Source of the DNA: Alphaproteobacteria bacterium UBA2947
GTDB taxonomy: Bacteria > Pseudomonadota > Alphaproteobacteria > Rs-D84
Assembly (NCBI GenBank): GCA_002348925.1
Contig: DEBV01000004.1
Coordinates: 48,225 to 69,045, forward strand
Direction: 5' to 3'
Length of the DNA stretch: 20,821 nt
In this document: piece after piece, positions 1 to 6,208 of the stretch
How the letters are laid out: each line of letters begins with the position of its first letter
Numbering within the stretch: position 1 is the first letter of the stretch
Program-made: the position numbers and the translations under genes
The notes under the pieces: generated by a model
Told to the model about the DNA's origin: nothing
Database searches by the model: none
What the model saw: the letters and a program-made list of their open reading frames with translations, nothing else

Positions 1-758
1 TAATATCTGGCGCAGGCGACAGCGACAGTAAAATAATTTCTGATTTGGTAACATCGTCATCACTTTGTGCAACTGTTATTGTGACAGCGGGTGATTTGCG
101 CCCTGCATCATTGCGTAAATTATTTGAAGATGCAAAATCTGATATTGCAGCGCTTGCGTGTTATTCAGATGATACAAAAACTTTAGAAGCGCTTATTCGC
201 AAAGAATTGTCCGCGGCATCTGGTATTCGTCAAATAACGCCTGATGCAATGTCTTATATGTTATCTCATATGGGGGGCGATAGAGGAATCACACGCAGTT
301 TTTTACAAAAAATAGCGATATATGTTTCTGATAAACACGTTGTGGATTTGGAAGATGTCGAAAAATGTTTGCCTGATACTTCGGCAAGCAGTGCTGATGA
401 TTATATGTATTCTTTGACCGCGGGACATATAAATCAAACTATGGTTGCGCTGGATAGGTTATTATATGCTGGGGCTGATGCAAATATGCTGGTTCGAATG
501 TTGTATATTCATTTTACAAGATTATTGACAGCTGTTGTTGATGGACAATTGCCAAAACTGTTTTGGAAAGTCGCAGATAAATTTAATATGGCTGTGAAAA
601 TTTGGCCTGAAAACGAAATTGTAAATGTGTTATCTAAATTAAATGATTTGGAAAAAATGTGCAGGACTAAGGGTATGAATCCAGAAATTTTAATACGTGA
701 TTTTTCATTAAAATTATCTGTTCGTGCCGCAAAGTTGGCTTTAAAACGAAGGAAATAA
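1..758 (+). CDS. holA: DNA polymerase III subunit delta (HolA), 3' part
   Basis: The reading frame is open from base 3 with no stop upstream, so this is the C-terminal ~252 residues of a gene that starts outside the window. Delta opens the beta sliding clamp inside the DnaX clamp loader during replication. Family landmarks seen here are the 'TAGDLRPASLRKLFE' strand-helix with a following 'CYSDD' segment, the 'MGGDRGITRSFLQKIAIY' helix that ends the AAA+ lid region, and a helical C-terminal collar domain ending in a basic tail. The TTG at 45 is an internal codon, not a start. map begins 3 bp after the stop, so the two are probably co-transcribed. The identification rests on recognised family pattern. 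Confidence 0.85.
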   Translation, partial: ISGAGDSDSKIISDLVTSSSLCATVIVTAGDLRPASLRKLFEDAKSDIAALACYSDDTKTLEALIRKELSAASGIRQITPDAMSYMLSHMGGDRGITRSFLQKIAIYVSDKHVVDLEDVEKCLPDTSASSADDYMYSLTAGHINQTMVALDRLLYAGADANMLVRMLYIHFTRLLTAVVDGQLPKLFWKVADKFNMAVKIWPENEIVNVLSKLNDLEKMCRTKGMNPEILIRDFSLKLSVRAAKLALKRRK

Positions 759-760
759 AA

Positions 761-1531
761 ATGTTATCGTCTGTGTATGCGCCAAAAGATTTTAAAAGAT
801 TACGTGCGTCTGGTGATTTAGTTGCGCGTTGTTTTGATTATATTACACCACATATTGTTGCTGGTGTTTCAACTGGTGAAATTGACCGCTTGGTCGCAGA
901 ATTTTTAAAAGCAAACGGTGCGCGTTCGTCTGACCTGGGGTACATGGGGTATCCAAAAAGTATTTGTACTTCCATAAACGATGTTGTGTGTCATGGTATT
1001 CCAAATGATAATGTTATATTAAAAGATGGCGATATTATAAATGTTGATTTAACCGCTGAATATCATGGTTTTCATGGCGACGCTTCGCGTATGTTTATGA
1101 TTGGTAATGTGTCAAACAAAGCGCGCGAATTGGTACAAACCTGCCAAGATGCTTTGAATGCGGCAATTTCGATATGTGCGCCTGGGGTTCCTCTTTCTGA
1201 AATTGGTAAAACCATAGAAAGCGTTGTAAAGCCACATGGTTTTTCGATAGTTCAAGATTATTGCGGACATGGTATTGGTAAAGTTATGCACGACAACCCA
1301 AACATTTTACATTTTTATGACAAGGCATACGATAAACTGATAATGCAACCTGGTTTTGTATTCACTATTGAACCAATGATAAATGTCGGAACCCATAGAT
1401 GTAAAATAGATGAAAAAGACGGTTGGACCGCAAGAACAGCGGACGGCAGTTTGTCTGCGCAATGGGAACACACTTTGGGAATAACCGAAGACGGTGTGAT
1501 TATATTCACAGAAAAAATGACGCATGACTAA
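761..1531 (+). CDS. map: Type I methionine aminopeptidase
   Basis: Removes the initiator methionine from nascent proteins in the cytoplasm. At 256 residues it is the usual length for a bacterial type Ia enzyme without extensions. The complete two-metal site is visible: Asp96 (in NVDLT), Asp107 (HGDAS), His170 (CGHGIG), Glu204 (FTIEPM) and Glu236 (QWEHT), with substrate-side His78 in CHGIP. The start ATG follows the holA stop by 2 bp and has a purine-rich site (AAGGAA) just upstream, inside the end of holA. The 3' end overlaps radC by 8 bp. holA-map-radC is therefore probably one transcription unit. Nothing in the sequence looks degraded. Confidence 0.97.
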   Translation: MLSSVYAPKDFKRLRASGDLVARCFDYITPHIVAGVSTGEIDRLVAEFLKANGARSSDLGYMGYPKSICTSINDVVCHGIPNDNVILKDGDIINVDLTAEYHGFHGDASRMFMIGNVSNKARELVQTCQDALNAAISICAPGVPLSEIGKTIESVVKPHGFSIVQDYCGHGIGKVMHDNPNILHFYDKAYDKLIMQPGFVFTIEPMINVGTHRCKIDEKDGWTARTADGSLSAQWEHTLGITEDGVIIFTEKMTHD

Positions 1532-2222
1532 AGCGGAAGATTTGCAATCTTTACAAAACGGACATCGTGCGCGTTTGCGTAAAAAGTTTCTTGACGGTCA
1601 ATTAACAGAATATGAAATCTTGGAATCCTTGTTAACTTATGCAATTCCGCGCAGGGATGTTCGTGCGTTATCAAGACGACTTTATAAAAAATATGGAACA
1701 ATACCAAATTTGTTATCTGCACCAATGGAATCTTTAACAGATAACGAAGGTATCAAAGAAAATACAGCGACATTTTTCAAACTGTTGCATAAATTGATGG
1801 AATTAGAATATAAATCGGCATTAGACACATCGCCTATATTTCATAATTATGAAAAATTGGAAAATTATTGCAGAACATTATTGGTCGGTAAATCTGTTGA
1901 AGAATTTCATGTGCTTTATCTGGACAGTCAATATAAGTTAATCAAGGATGAATTACATAGCAGTGGTACAATAGATTGGGCGGCGGTATATATTCGTGAA
2001 ATTGTAAAAAAGGCATTGGATGTAAATGCGCACAGTATTGTTATGTTGCATAATCATCCAAGTGGATATACTTCTTTTTCAACAGAAGATATTATGATAA
2101 CTCAAGAATTGGAAACAGCATTGGAAAAATTAAAAATCAGCTTGTACGACCATTTGCTTGTATCTGGCGATATAATCTATTCTGCGCGCAATATGCATTT
2201 ATTAGACAAAAGTTTAAAATAA
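1524..2222 (+). CDS. radC: RadC-family JAB/MPN-domain protein
   Basis: A 232-residue protein with a helix-hairpin-helix-like N-terminal half ('LLTYAIPRRDVRALSRRLY') and a C-terminal JAMM metalloprotease-like domain. The zinc-binding signature is intact: His176-x-His178-P-S-G with Asp189 ten residues later, and an upstream Glu in 'DELHSSGT'. The biochemical role of RadC is still debated; the old DNA-repair assignment in E. coli was withdrawn. The start ATG overlaps the map stop (ATGACTAA), implying translational coupling; map-radC adjacency is common in Alphaproteobacteria. The last 9 bp overlap the end of the convergent gene 2214-2804, so the 3' ends of the two mRNAs would be complementary. 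Confidence 0.9.
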   Translation: MTKAEDLQSLQNGHRARLRKKFLDGQLTEYEILESLLTYAIPRRDVRALSRRLYKKYGTIPNLLSAPMESLTDNEGIKENTATFFKLLHKLMELEYKSALDTSPIFHNYEKLENYCRTLLVGKSVEEFHVLYLDSQYKLIKDELHSSGTIDWAAVYIREIVKKALDVNAHSIVMLHNHPSGYTSFSTEDIMITQELETALEKLKISLYDHLLVSGDIIYSARNMHLLDKSLK

Positions 2223-2804
2223 TTCTTTGACATCGCAAATTTTACGCAAAGTTTTTGTTTCTTTTTCTTGCAGTGCATTTTCAACAAATTTAAATACTTG
2301 TTTTTTTGCAACGGTTGGATCAACCCATGTTTCGCCCATATCACGAGAAATTAAAATTACTTTGAATTGTGGTTTAAAAACGAATTGTATTTGTTGTAAA
2401 TCACAATCTGCGCCGCTTACAGTTCTGAAATTTTCAGGTGTTATATCAACAAATTTACCGTTTTGTTTTAATTCAATTTTGTATTCATAGTAAGAATGCG
2501 CATTACCTGTTTCAAAAAATATTTTAGTTATTCTGTCGGTTTCATTATCGTTGTTTATATCTGCAAAATAAATACTTTTTTCTGCAATGCCAACATTATA
2601 TTCGTCCAGTGGATATTTTGTAACAGAATCAGGGTTTGTTAATCCATCTGAAAAACCAGAAGAGATATTTACAAATTCATCACTGAAAACAGGTGTGGAT
2701 GCAGTTTCGCTTTTTTGTTTTGTATAGGTGATATAAAGAACATATGACAGTGCGCACAATACCGCGATAGTTAAAATCCATATTAAATTTTTGATTTTGT
2801 TCAT
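2214..2804 (-). CDS. Single-pass membrane-anchored protein of unknown function
   Basis: 196 residues. Residues 5-27 form one hydrophobic helix after a short basic N-terminus (MNKIKN), so the rest should lie in the periplasm as a signal-anchored domain; no lipobox is present. Around residue 83 there is a calcium-loop-like 'DINNDNETD' stretch, which resembles the D-x-N-x-D-x-x-x-D loops of dockerin, EF-hand or VCBS-type domains. I do not recognise the family. It is the last gene of a three-gene leftward operon, 3 bp after the stop of the two-helix/lysozyme-like gene, which suggests a shared envelope role. It overlaps radC tail to tail by 9 bp. Confidence 0.7.
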   Translation of the reverse strand: MNKIKNLIWILTIAVLCALSYVLYITYTKQKSETASTPVFSDEFVNISSGFSDGLTNPDSVTKYPLDEYNVGIAEKSIYFADINNDNETDRITKIFFETGNAHSYYEYKIELKQNGKFVDITPENFRTVSGADCDLQQIQFVFKPQFKVILISRDMGETWVDPTVAKKQVFKFVENALQEKETKTLRKICDVKELF

Positions 2805-2807
2805 TTT

Positions 2808-3788
2808 TTATACTCTTTGTTCTTTTCCAACAGACCAACCTTCGATTTGTTGCATTGCACGTGCGACGCGCATAATTTCTTCGTTGCTAAGTTCGTTTAT
2901 TTTTCTATCCAGAGAAACGCCAGAAATTTTTGCTACACGATTTGCGTATGCATCAGGATTGTTATTTCCATCGCCTTTTGGTGCCCATCTTTGATACACG
3001 CGTTTCAGGGTTAAGTTGACATAGTTTTTACTGCGTAATAATTTAATTGTTGCCTGTAATCCTGTTTCTTCATTTGGGAACACTGCAAATCTGCCTGCCT
3101 TGCCAACTGCGCCACTTGTCATGGCAAATTCTGAATTTATAATGTTGCCTGGGTTATTGTTTCGCCATGATACACTGCCACCAGTGCGTTTAATTTTTGT
3201 GCCGTCTTTTTTTATATAAACAACATAACCATTACCAGATTCGACACCTGCAATATCAGAAACTTTATATCCAGTTGTTTCAGATTCTTGGTTAATAGTT
3301 TCGATTTCTTCTTCGTTTAAAACATCAACAGATTCGTCCGAATAAACAGGCCCAGAATCGATTACACTAAAATTTTCATACAATAAATTTGCATCGGATT
3401 TACCAAGTTTTTTATTCCTCGTTTCCAGTAATTCGTTTACTGCTGCGCGTGACACTTGTTTTATTTCGCATTGTTGTCCGAATAAATTATCGCCATAAAC
3501 AAGGTTCACGATAGGTTTTACAACACCCAGAATACACAAGATAAGAATAACTGTTTTTGCATTATTGAATAATGTATCTATCTTTATACCGTTTTTTATG
3601 TAAAGCATGCCCCAGCCAAAAAGCATTATTGCGATGAAAACCAATATCGCAATCCACGCGTATTCAAGTAATGTATCAAACGCAGGAAAAATACAAGACG
3701 GATCTTGGAAATAAACAAAATCTGAATCAACAAGGACTTTTTCAAATCCAGAATTTGTAAGTAAATTATATATAGTATCTTGTTCCAT
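2808..3788 (-). CDS. Two-helix membrane protein with C-terminal lysozyme-like (RNNNPGN) domain
   Basis: 326 residues. Residues ~41-63 and ~79-98 are two strong transmembrane helices, with single cysteines just outside them (Cys32, Cys107). An acidic, low-complexity linker (~110-200) leads to a domain at ~205-326 that opens with 'WRNNNPGNI' and has a downstream 'F-P-N-E-x-T-G' segment. This pattern is typical of the lysozyme or lytic-transglycosylase-like domain found in phage structural and cell-wall-active proteins. The layout suggests a peptidoglycan-modifying enzyme tethered to the inner membrane. Given the VirB11-type ATPase elsewhere in the window, a VirB1-like role in a secretion machine is possible, but this is inference. 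The start lies 2 bp after the upstream stop with no clear ribosome site, implying translational coupling. Confidence 0.72.
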   Translation of the reverse strand: MEQDTIYNLLTNSGFEKVLVDSDFVYFQDPSCIFPAFDTLLEYAWIAILVFIAIMLFGWGMLYIKNGIKIDTLFNNAKTVILILCILGVVKPIVNLVYGDNLFGQQCEIKQVSRAAVNELLETRNKKLGKSDANLLYENFSVIDSGPVYSDESVDVLNEEEIETINQESETTGYKVSDIAGVESGNGYVVYIKKDGTKIKRTGGSVSWRNNNPGNIINSEFAMTSGAVGKAGRFAVFPNEETGLQATIKLLRSKNYVNLTLKRVYQRWAPKGDGNNNPDAYANRVAKISGVSLDRKINELSNEEIMRVARAMQQIEGWSVGKEQRV

Positions 3789-3790
3789 TT

Positions 3791-4747
3791 TTATTTTTTA
3801 GATGCGGCATTTGTAAAAAATCCTGGGACAGAAAAATCTTCGTCATTAGCAGCATTGCCCGCCCAGCCAAACAAATCGCCAATTCCTTGGTCTTTGTGTT
3901 TAGATTGTTTGAACGGCAAAATGTTGCGTAATTTTCCGATTTTGCTGCGCGAAGAAGTTTTTTCAGTCGCGATTTTATCTTGGGTTTCTGCGAATTCTGT
4001 CGCCAGTTGTTCCAATGTTGCATCAACAGAAATGTCATCGTTATATTCTGGTTCTGGTGTTGGTTCTGGAAGTTTTTCTTCTTCTATAATATCTTCATGC
4101 AAAGGTGTCATTTCGGATAAAAGTTTTTCTAAATCAACTTCTTCTTCGCCGTCTTCATCTGTGATTTCTTGTTCGTCTATATCTTCGACTGTTTCTTCTG
4201 GGATTTCTTCTTCTGTTGTTTCAGTGATTTGTTCTGGTTCAGAGATTTCATGAACAATTTCAATTTCTTGTGTGATAATTTCTGGGGCCTGTTCAACCAT
4301 TGGTTCGGCAGCTTCTTCTTCAGATTTCACAGAAAGAATAGACATTATCGGAACAATTTTTTCTTCGGTTTTTTCTTGTTCGGCTGTTGCTTCTGATTCT
4401 GTTTCAACAATTTCTTTTTTTGCTTTGCGTGCACGTTTTTTTGGTTGTTCTTCAACAACAGGTTCTGCAATAACTTCATCTTGAATTGGGGATACGATTT
4501 CTTCAGAAATTTCTTCTTCTGGGATTTCTTCGATTTCAGGTTCTAAATCTGCAACGACAGTATCAATTTGTGCGGTTGCTTCTGGTTCGTTTGCTGTTAA
4601 TCCTGCGTCATCTGCATCAACTGGCACACCGAACAAGACTGTTTCTTTATCAAGGTTAAGCGCCATGCGAACTTCTTCAAAAGCGGCGCGAATATCGGCC
4701 ATATCAAAAACTTCATTTCCTGAAATATAAACAATTTTGGTTTTCAT
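3791..4747 (-). CDS. Acidic, probably disordered protein with a conserved-looking N-terminal segment
   Basis: 318 residues when started at the ATG whose first base is 4747, which is preceded by a clear GGGGGAGTG site. An upstream in-frame ATG at 4804 would add 19 residues, but it lies upstream of the predicted -10 and is rejected. Residues 1-45 ('MKTKIVYISGNEVFDMADI...') look folded. Residues ~50-245 are extremely Glu-rich with Pro and Ile/Val spacing, likely disordered, with one basic patch (KKRARKAKK). The C-terminus is basic-neutral and ends in 'GWAGNAANDEDFSVPGFF'. No catalytic motif is seen and I do not recognise the family. It heads the three-gene envelope operon, so a scaffold or tether role is possible. 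Confidence 0.75.
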   Translation of the reverse strand: MKTKIVYISGNEVFDMADIRAAFEEVRMALNLDKETVLFGVPVDADDAGLTANEPEATAQIDTVVADLEPEIEEIPEEEISEEIVSPIQDEVIAEPVVEEQPKKRARKAKKEIVETESEATAEQEKTEEKIVPIMSILSVKSEEEAAEPMVEQAPEIITQEIEIVHEISEPEQITETTEEEIPEETVEDIDEQEITDEDGEEEVDLEKLLSEMTPLHEDIIEEEKLPEPTPEPEYNDDISVDATLEQLATEFAETQDKIATEKTSSRSKIGKLRNILPFKQSKHKDQGIGDLFGWAGNAANDEDFSVPGFFTNAASKK

Positions 4748-4775
4748 AAAACACACTCCCCCGTTTAACAGGGAT

Positions 4776-4784
4776 ATTATACCA
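4776..4784 (-). promoter_or_regulatory. Extended -10 promoter for the 4747-2214 operon
   Basis: On the minus strand the sequence reads TGGTATAAT, a perfect -10 (4781-4776) with an upstream TG extension; the -35 is weak. The predicted start near 4769 gives a leader of about 20 nt that contains the GGGGGAGTG ribosome site. The region is back-to-back with the zauP promoter. Confidence 0.6.
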
Positions 4785-4794
4785 CATTTTAAGG

Positions 4795-4823
4795 TTGAAC
4801 GCATATAAAAAATGTCTTAAAAT
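4795..4823 (+). promoter_or_regulatory. Promoter of the zauP-like/zapA operon (leaderless)
   Basis: TTGAAC at 4795-4800, 17-bp spacer, TAAAAT at 4818-4823. Six bases separate the -10 from the ATG at 4830, so a start at the normal +7 distance falls on the A of the ATG. No Shine-Dalgarno sequence is present. Confidence 0.6.
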
Positions 4824-4829
4824 GAAAAT

Positions 4830-5042
4830 ATGGCGAATATCAAAGAACAAATTTTTCAAGAATTGGATTCACTGGAAACAATGACAGTGCATTTGCGCGC
4901 AGAAGCCGCATCTGCCAGTAAGCAGACGGATTTAGAGGTCGCAATTTTGACTAAACAGGTCAAAAACCTGCGTGAAAGGAACGAAGCCGCTAAACAACTA
5001 ATTGAAAAATCTGTTTCAATCCTAGAGAAATTAAAGAAATGA
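4830..5042 (+). CDS. Small coiled-coil division protein, ZauP-like
   Basis: A 70-residue, almost wholly helical protein with heptad-like hydrophobic spacing (a coiled coil over ~5-68) and no other motif. It directly precedes zapA and overlaps it by 4 bp (ATGA). In Caulobacter a short coiled-coil protein encoded upstream of zapA, ZauP, pairs with ZapA to focus the Z-ring; size, character and position match that partner. The sequence itself is too simple for certain homology, so the name rests on gene order. The predicted promoter places the transcript start on the ATG, so translation should be leaderless. Confidence 0.7.
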   Translation: MANIKEQIFQELDSLETMTVHLRAEAASASKQTDLEVAILTKQVKNLRERNEAAKQLIEKSVSILEKLKK

Positions 5043-5317
5043 GTGTTGTTTCGATACCTATTGTTAATCGCAATTATCCGATGGGCTGTGAAGACGGCCA
5101 AGAAGGGCGTCTTATTGAATTGGGGCGCATAGTCGATGCGCGTGCGCGTCAAATTTTGGATAAAATAGGGCCTCTTCAAGAAAATGCCTTGTTGGCAACA
5201 CTTTGTATAGTTTTGGTTGATGAAATCCAAAATAAAAATCAAACCCCAACAGTAAGTGATGAAGATTTACGGGAAATTTTGGCTCGAATCCGTGAAATCA
5301 AACACAAAATTGCTTAA
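5039..5317 (+). CDS. zapA: Cell division protein ZapA
   Basis: 92 residues. The N-terminal half carries the ZapA pattern: a short beta strand 'VSIPIVNRNYPMGC', then 'EDGQEGRLIELGRIVDARA'. The C-terminal half is a helix that would form the coiled-coil dimer. ZapA binds FtsZ in the cytoplasm and cross-links protofilaments into a coherent Z-ring. It is translationally coupled to the coiled-coil gene through an ATGA overlap. The convergent invertase gene ends 7 bp away and no terminator hairpin is visible between them. The 6S RNA gene that follows zapA in many proteobacteria is not found here. Confidence 0.88.
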   Translation: MSVVSIPIVNRNYPMGCEDGQEGRLIELGRIVDARARQILDKIGPLQENALLATLCIVLVDEIQNKNQTPTVSDEDLREILARIREIKHKIA

Positions 5318-5323
5318 ATTATC

Positions 5324-5914
5324 TTAATTATTCCGTAAATATTTATATAAAGTACTTTTGTTAACATGCATAATGCGTGCGATTTCATTTTTGCTGATAC
5401 CTTTGTCAACAAGGCGGTTTATGCGTTTTTTATTTTTGCTTAATTTTAAAGTTTTTGATTTTGCACCGATTGGGCGCCCCAGTTTTTTCCCAGATGCTTT
5501 TAATCGTGCTAAACTTTCCCGAACACGTTCTTGTAATAAAGATTTTGATAATTCTGCAGATAAACCAAAGGCAAAAGCCAATACTTTTGATTGTATATCA
5601 GACCCCAGTCGGAAATTTTCTTTCAGTGTCCAAATTTGGCAATCTTTTTCAAGACACGTTTGTAAAATTCCCATGACTTCCAATAAACTGCGTCCCAGTC
5701 TGGAAATTTCAGTTGTTATTAAAATATCACCAGATTTCAGTTTGTTTAATAAAAGACCAAGTTTTCGGTCTTGTAATTTTTTACTGCTGGAAATTTTTTC
5801 TTCAACCCAAGCATCAATTTGTAAATTATTTTGTTTTGCGAAATTTTCGATGACAAAGTGTTGATTTTCTTCGTGTTGATGTGCAGTAGAAACACGACAA
5901 TATCCATAAATCAT
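5324..5914 (-). CDS. Serine site-specific recombinase (DNA invertase, Hin/Pin/Mpi-like)
   Basis: 196 residues, the usual size for small invertases and resolvases. The catalytic N-terminal domain opens with 'IYGYCRVST' (nucleophile Ser9) and contains 'SRLGRS' (Arg72 and Arg75). A long helix and the 'KKLGRPIGAKS' hinge lead to a C-terminal helix-turn-helix (~155-194, 'KGISKNEIARIMHVNKSTLYKYL'). The enzyme cuts both strands at a central dinucleotide and rejoins them. The start has a good site (AAGGAGA). About 110 bp upstream lies a segment bounded by inverted sites very like Hin hix sites, followed by a surface adhesin gene, so the likely job is promoter inversion. A resolvase acting elsewhere cannot be excluded. 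Confidence 0.92.
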   Translation of the reverse strand: MIYGYCRVSTAHQHEENQHFVIENFAKQNNLQIDAWVEEKISSSKKLQDRKLGLLLNKLKSGDILITTEISRLGRSLLEVMGILQTCLEKDCQIWTLKENFRLGSDIQSKVLAFAFGLSAELSKSLLQERVRESLARLKASGKKLGRPIGAKSKTLKLSKNKKRINRLVDKGISKNEIARIMHVNKSTLYKYLRNN

Positions 5915-5941
5915 AAAATCTCCTTTTTCTTTTTTTACAAT

Positions 5942-5964
5942 AAAAAAACAGGCACAATGCCTGT
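5942..5964 (-). terminator. Intrinsic terminator or attenuator between the switch and the invertase
   Basis: Perfect 7-bp stem ACAGGCA/TGCCTGT with a 3-nt loop (5948-5964). On the minus strand it is followed by a run of six to seven U (5948-5942). It lies upstream of the invertase start, so any leftward transcript from the invertible segment or from the putative promoter at 5978-6005 meets it before the gene. It could insulate the invertase or act as an attenuator. Confidence 0.7.
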
Positions 5965-5977
5965 CGATTATGTTAAT

Positions 5978-6005
5978 GATATAATCGATTTTTTTTATAT
6001 TTCAA
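5978..6005 (-). promoter_or_regulatory. Possible invertase promoter
   Basis: Minus strand TTGAAA (6005-6000), 16-bp spacer, TATATC (5983-5978). It lies in an AT-rich stretch, so chance matches are likely. If real, its transcript runs through the hairpin at 5948-5964 before reaching the invertase. Confidence 0.3.
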
Positions 6006-6010
6006 GTGGT

Positions 6011-6036
6011 TCAATTTAAACCAAGGTTAAAAGTCA
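6011..6036. other. Left hix-like recombination site of the invertible segment
   Basis: A 26-bp site centred on dinucleotide AA at 6023-6024. The 12-bp half-sites, read inward, are TCAATTTAAACC and TGACTTTTAACC (9 of 12 equal). The 11-bp core AAACCAAGGTT (6018-6028) is repeated in inverted orientation at 6130-6140. From memory, the same core occurs in the Salmonella hixL site used by Hin. Confidence 0.75.
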
Positions 6037-6134
6037 ACCATTTTTTGTAAAGAATAAAAAATATAATTTTTGGCTAAAAAGCAATGATTTTAACGTTTTG
6101 TAACTGTGTGTTTGTGGGTGCGGTTAAAAAACCT
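6024..6134. promoter_or_regulatory. Putative invertible segment (111 bp)
   Basis: The DNA between the two predicted crossover points. Near its left end, on the minus strand, lies TTGACT (6037-6032). If the segment flips, this hexamer would sit exactly 17 bp upstream of the fixed hexamer TACCAT (6144-6149) and point at the adhesin. In the orientation given, that -35 position reads CGGTTA, so this promoter would be off. A TATAAT at 6062-6067 points toward the adhesin in the present orientation but lacks a good -35. Which orientation is on is inference. Confidence 0.6.
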
Positions 6135-6147
6135 TGGTTTTTGTACC
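6122..6147. other. Right hix-like recombination site of the invertible segment
   Basis: A 26-bp site centred on TT at 6134-6135. Half-sites, read inward, are GGTTAAAAAACC and GGTACAAAAACC (10 of 12 equal). The outer half closely resembles the Hin hix half-site ending CAAAAACC. The non-palindromic centre (AA on one site, TT on the other) gives the opposed orientation required for inversion rather than deletion. Confidence 0.75.
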
Positions 6148-6175
6148 ATCTGACCATGTAATCTCAAAGATTACA
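6144..6175 (+). promoter_or_regulatory. Fixed -10 element and 5' stem-loop of the adhesin leader
   Basis: TACCAT at 6144-6149 could be a -10 whose start would fall near 6156. A perfect 8-bp inverted repeat (TGTAATCT, 3-nt loop, AGATTACA; 6157-6175) would then form a stem-loop at the very 5' end of the mRNA, a known way to protect transcripts. The repeat could instead be an operator. Confidence 0.45.
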
Positions 6176-6208
6176 GTTTTTAATATTAAAAATAAAAAAG
6201 GAAACAAA

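Noticed and set aside
5324..5914. Serine recombinase as a prophage or transposon integrase
   Set aside because: It is a small invertase-type enzyme and paired hix-like inverted sites lie next to it. No other transposon genes or terminal repeats are seen at its borders.
6018..6140. Inverted 11-bp repeat read as a large terminator or hairpin
   Set aside because: The arms are 101 bp apart, each arm is itself a dyad-symmetric recombination-type site, and no T-run follows.
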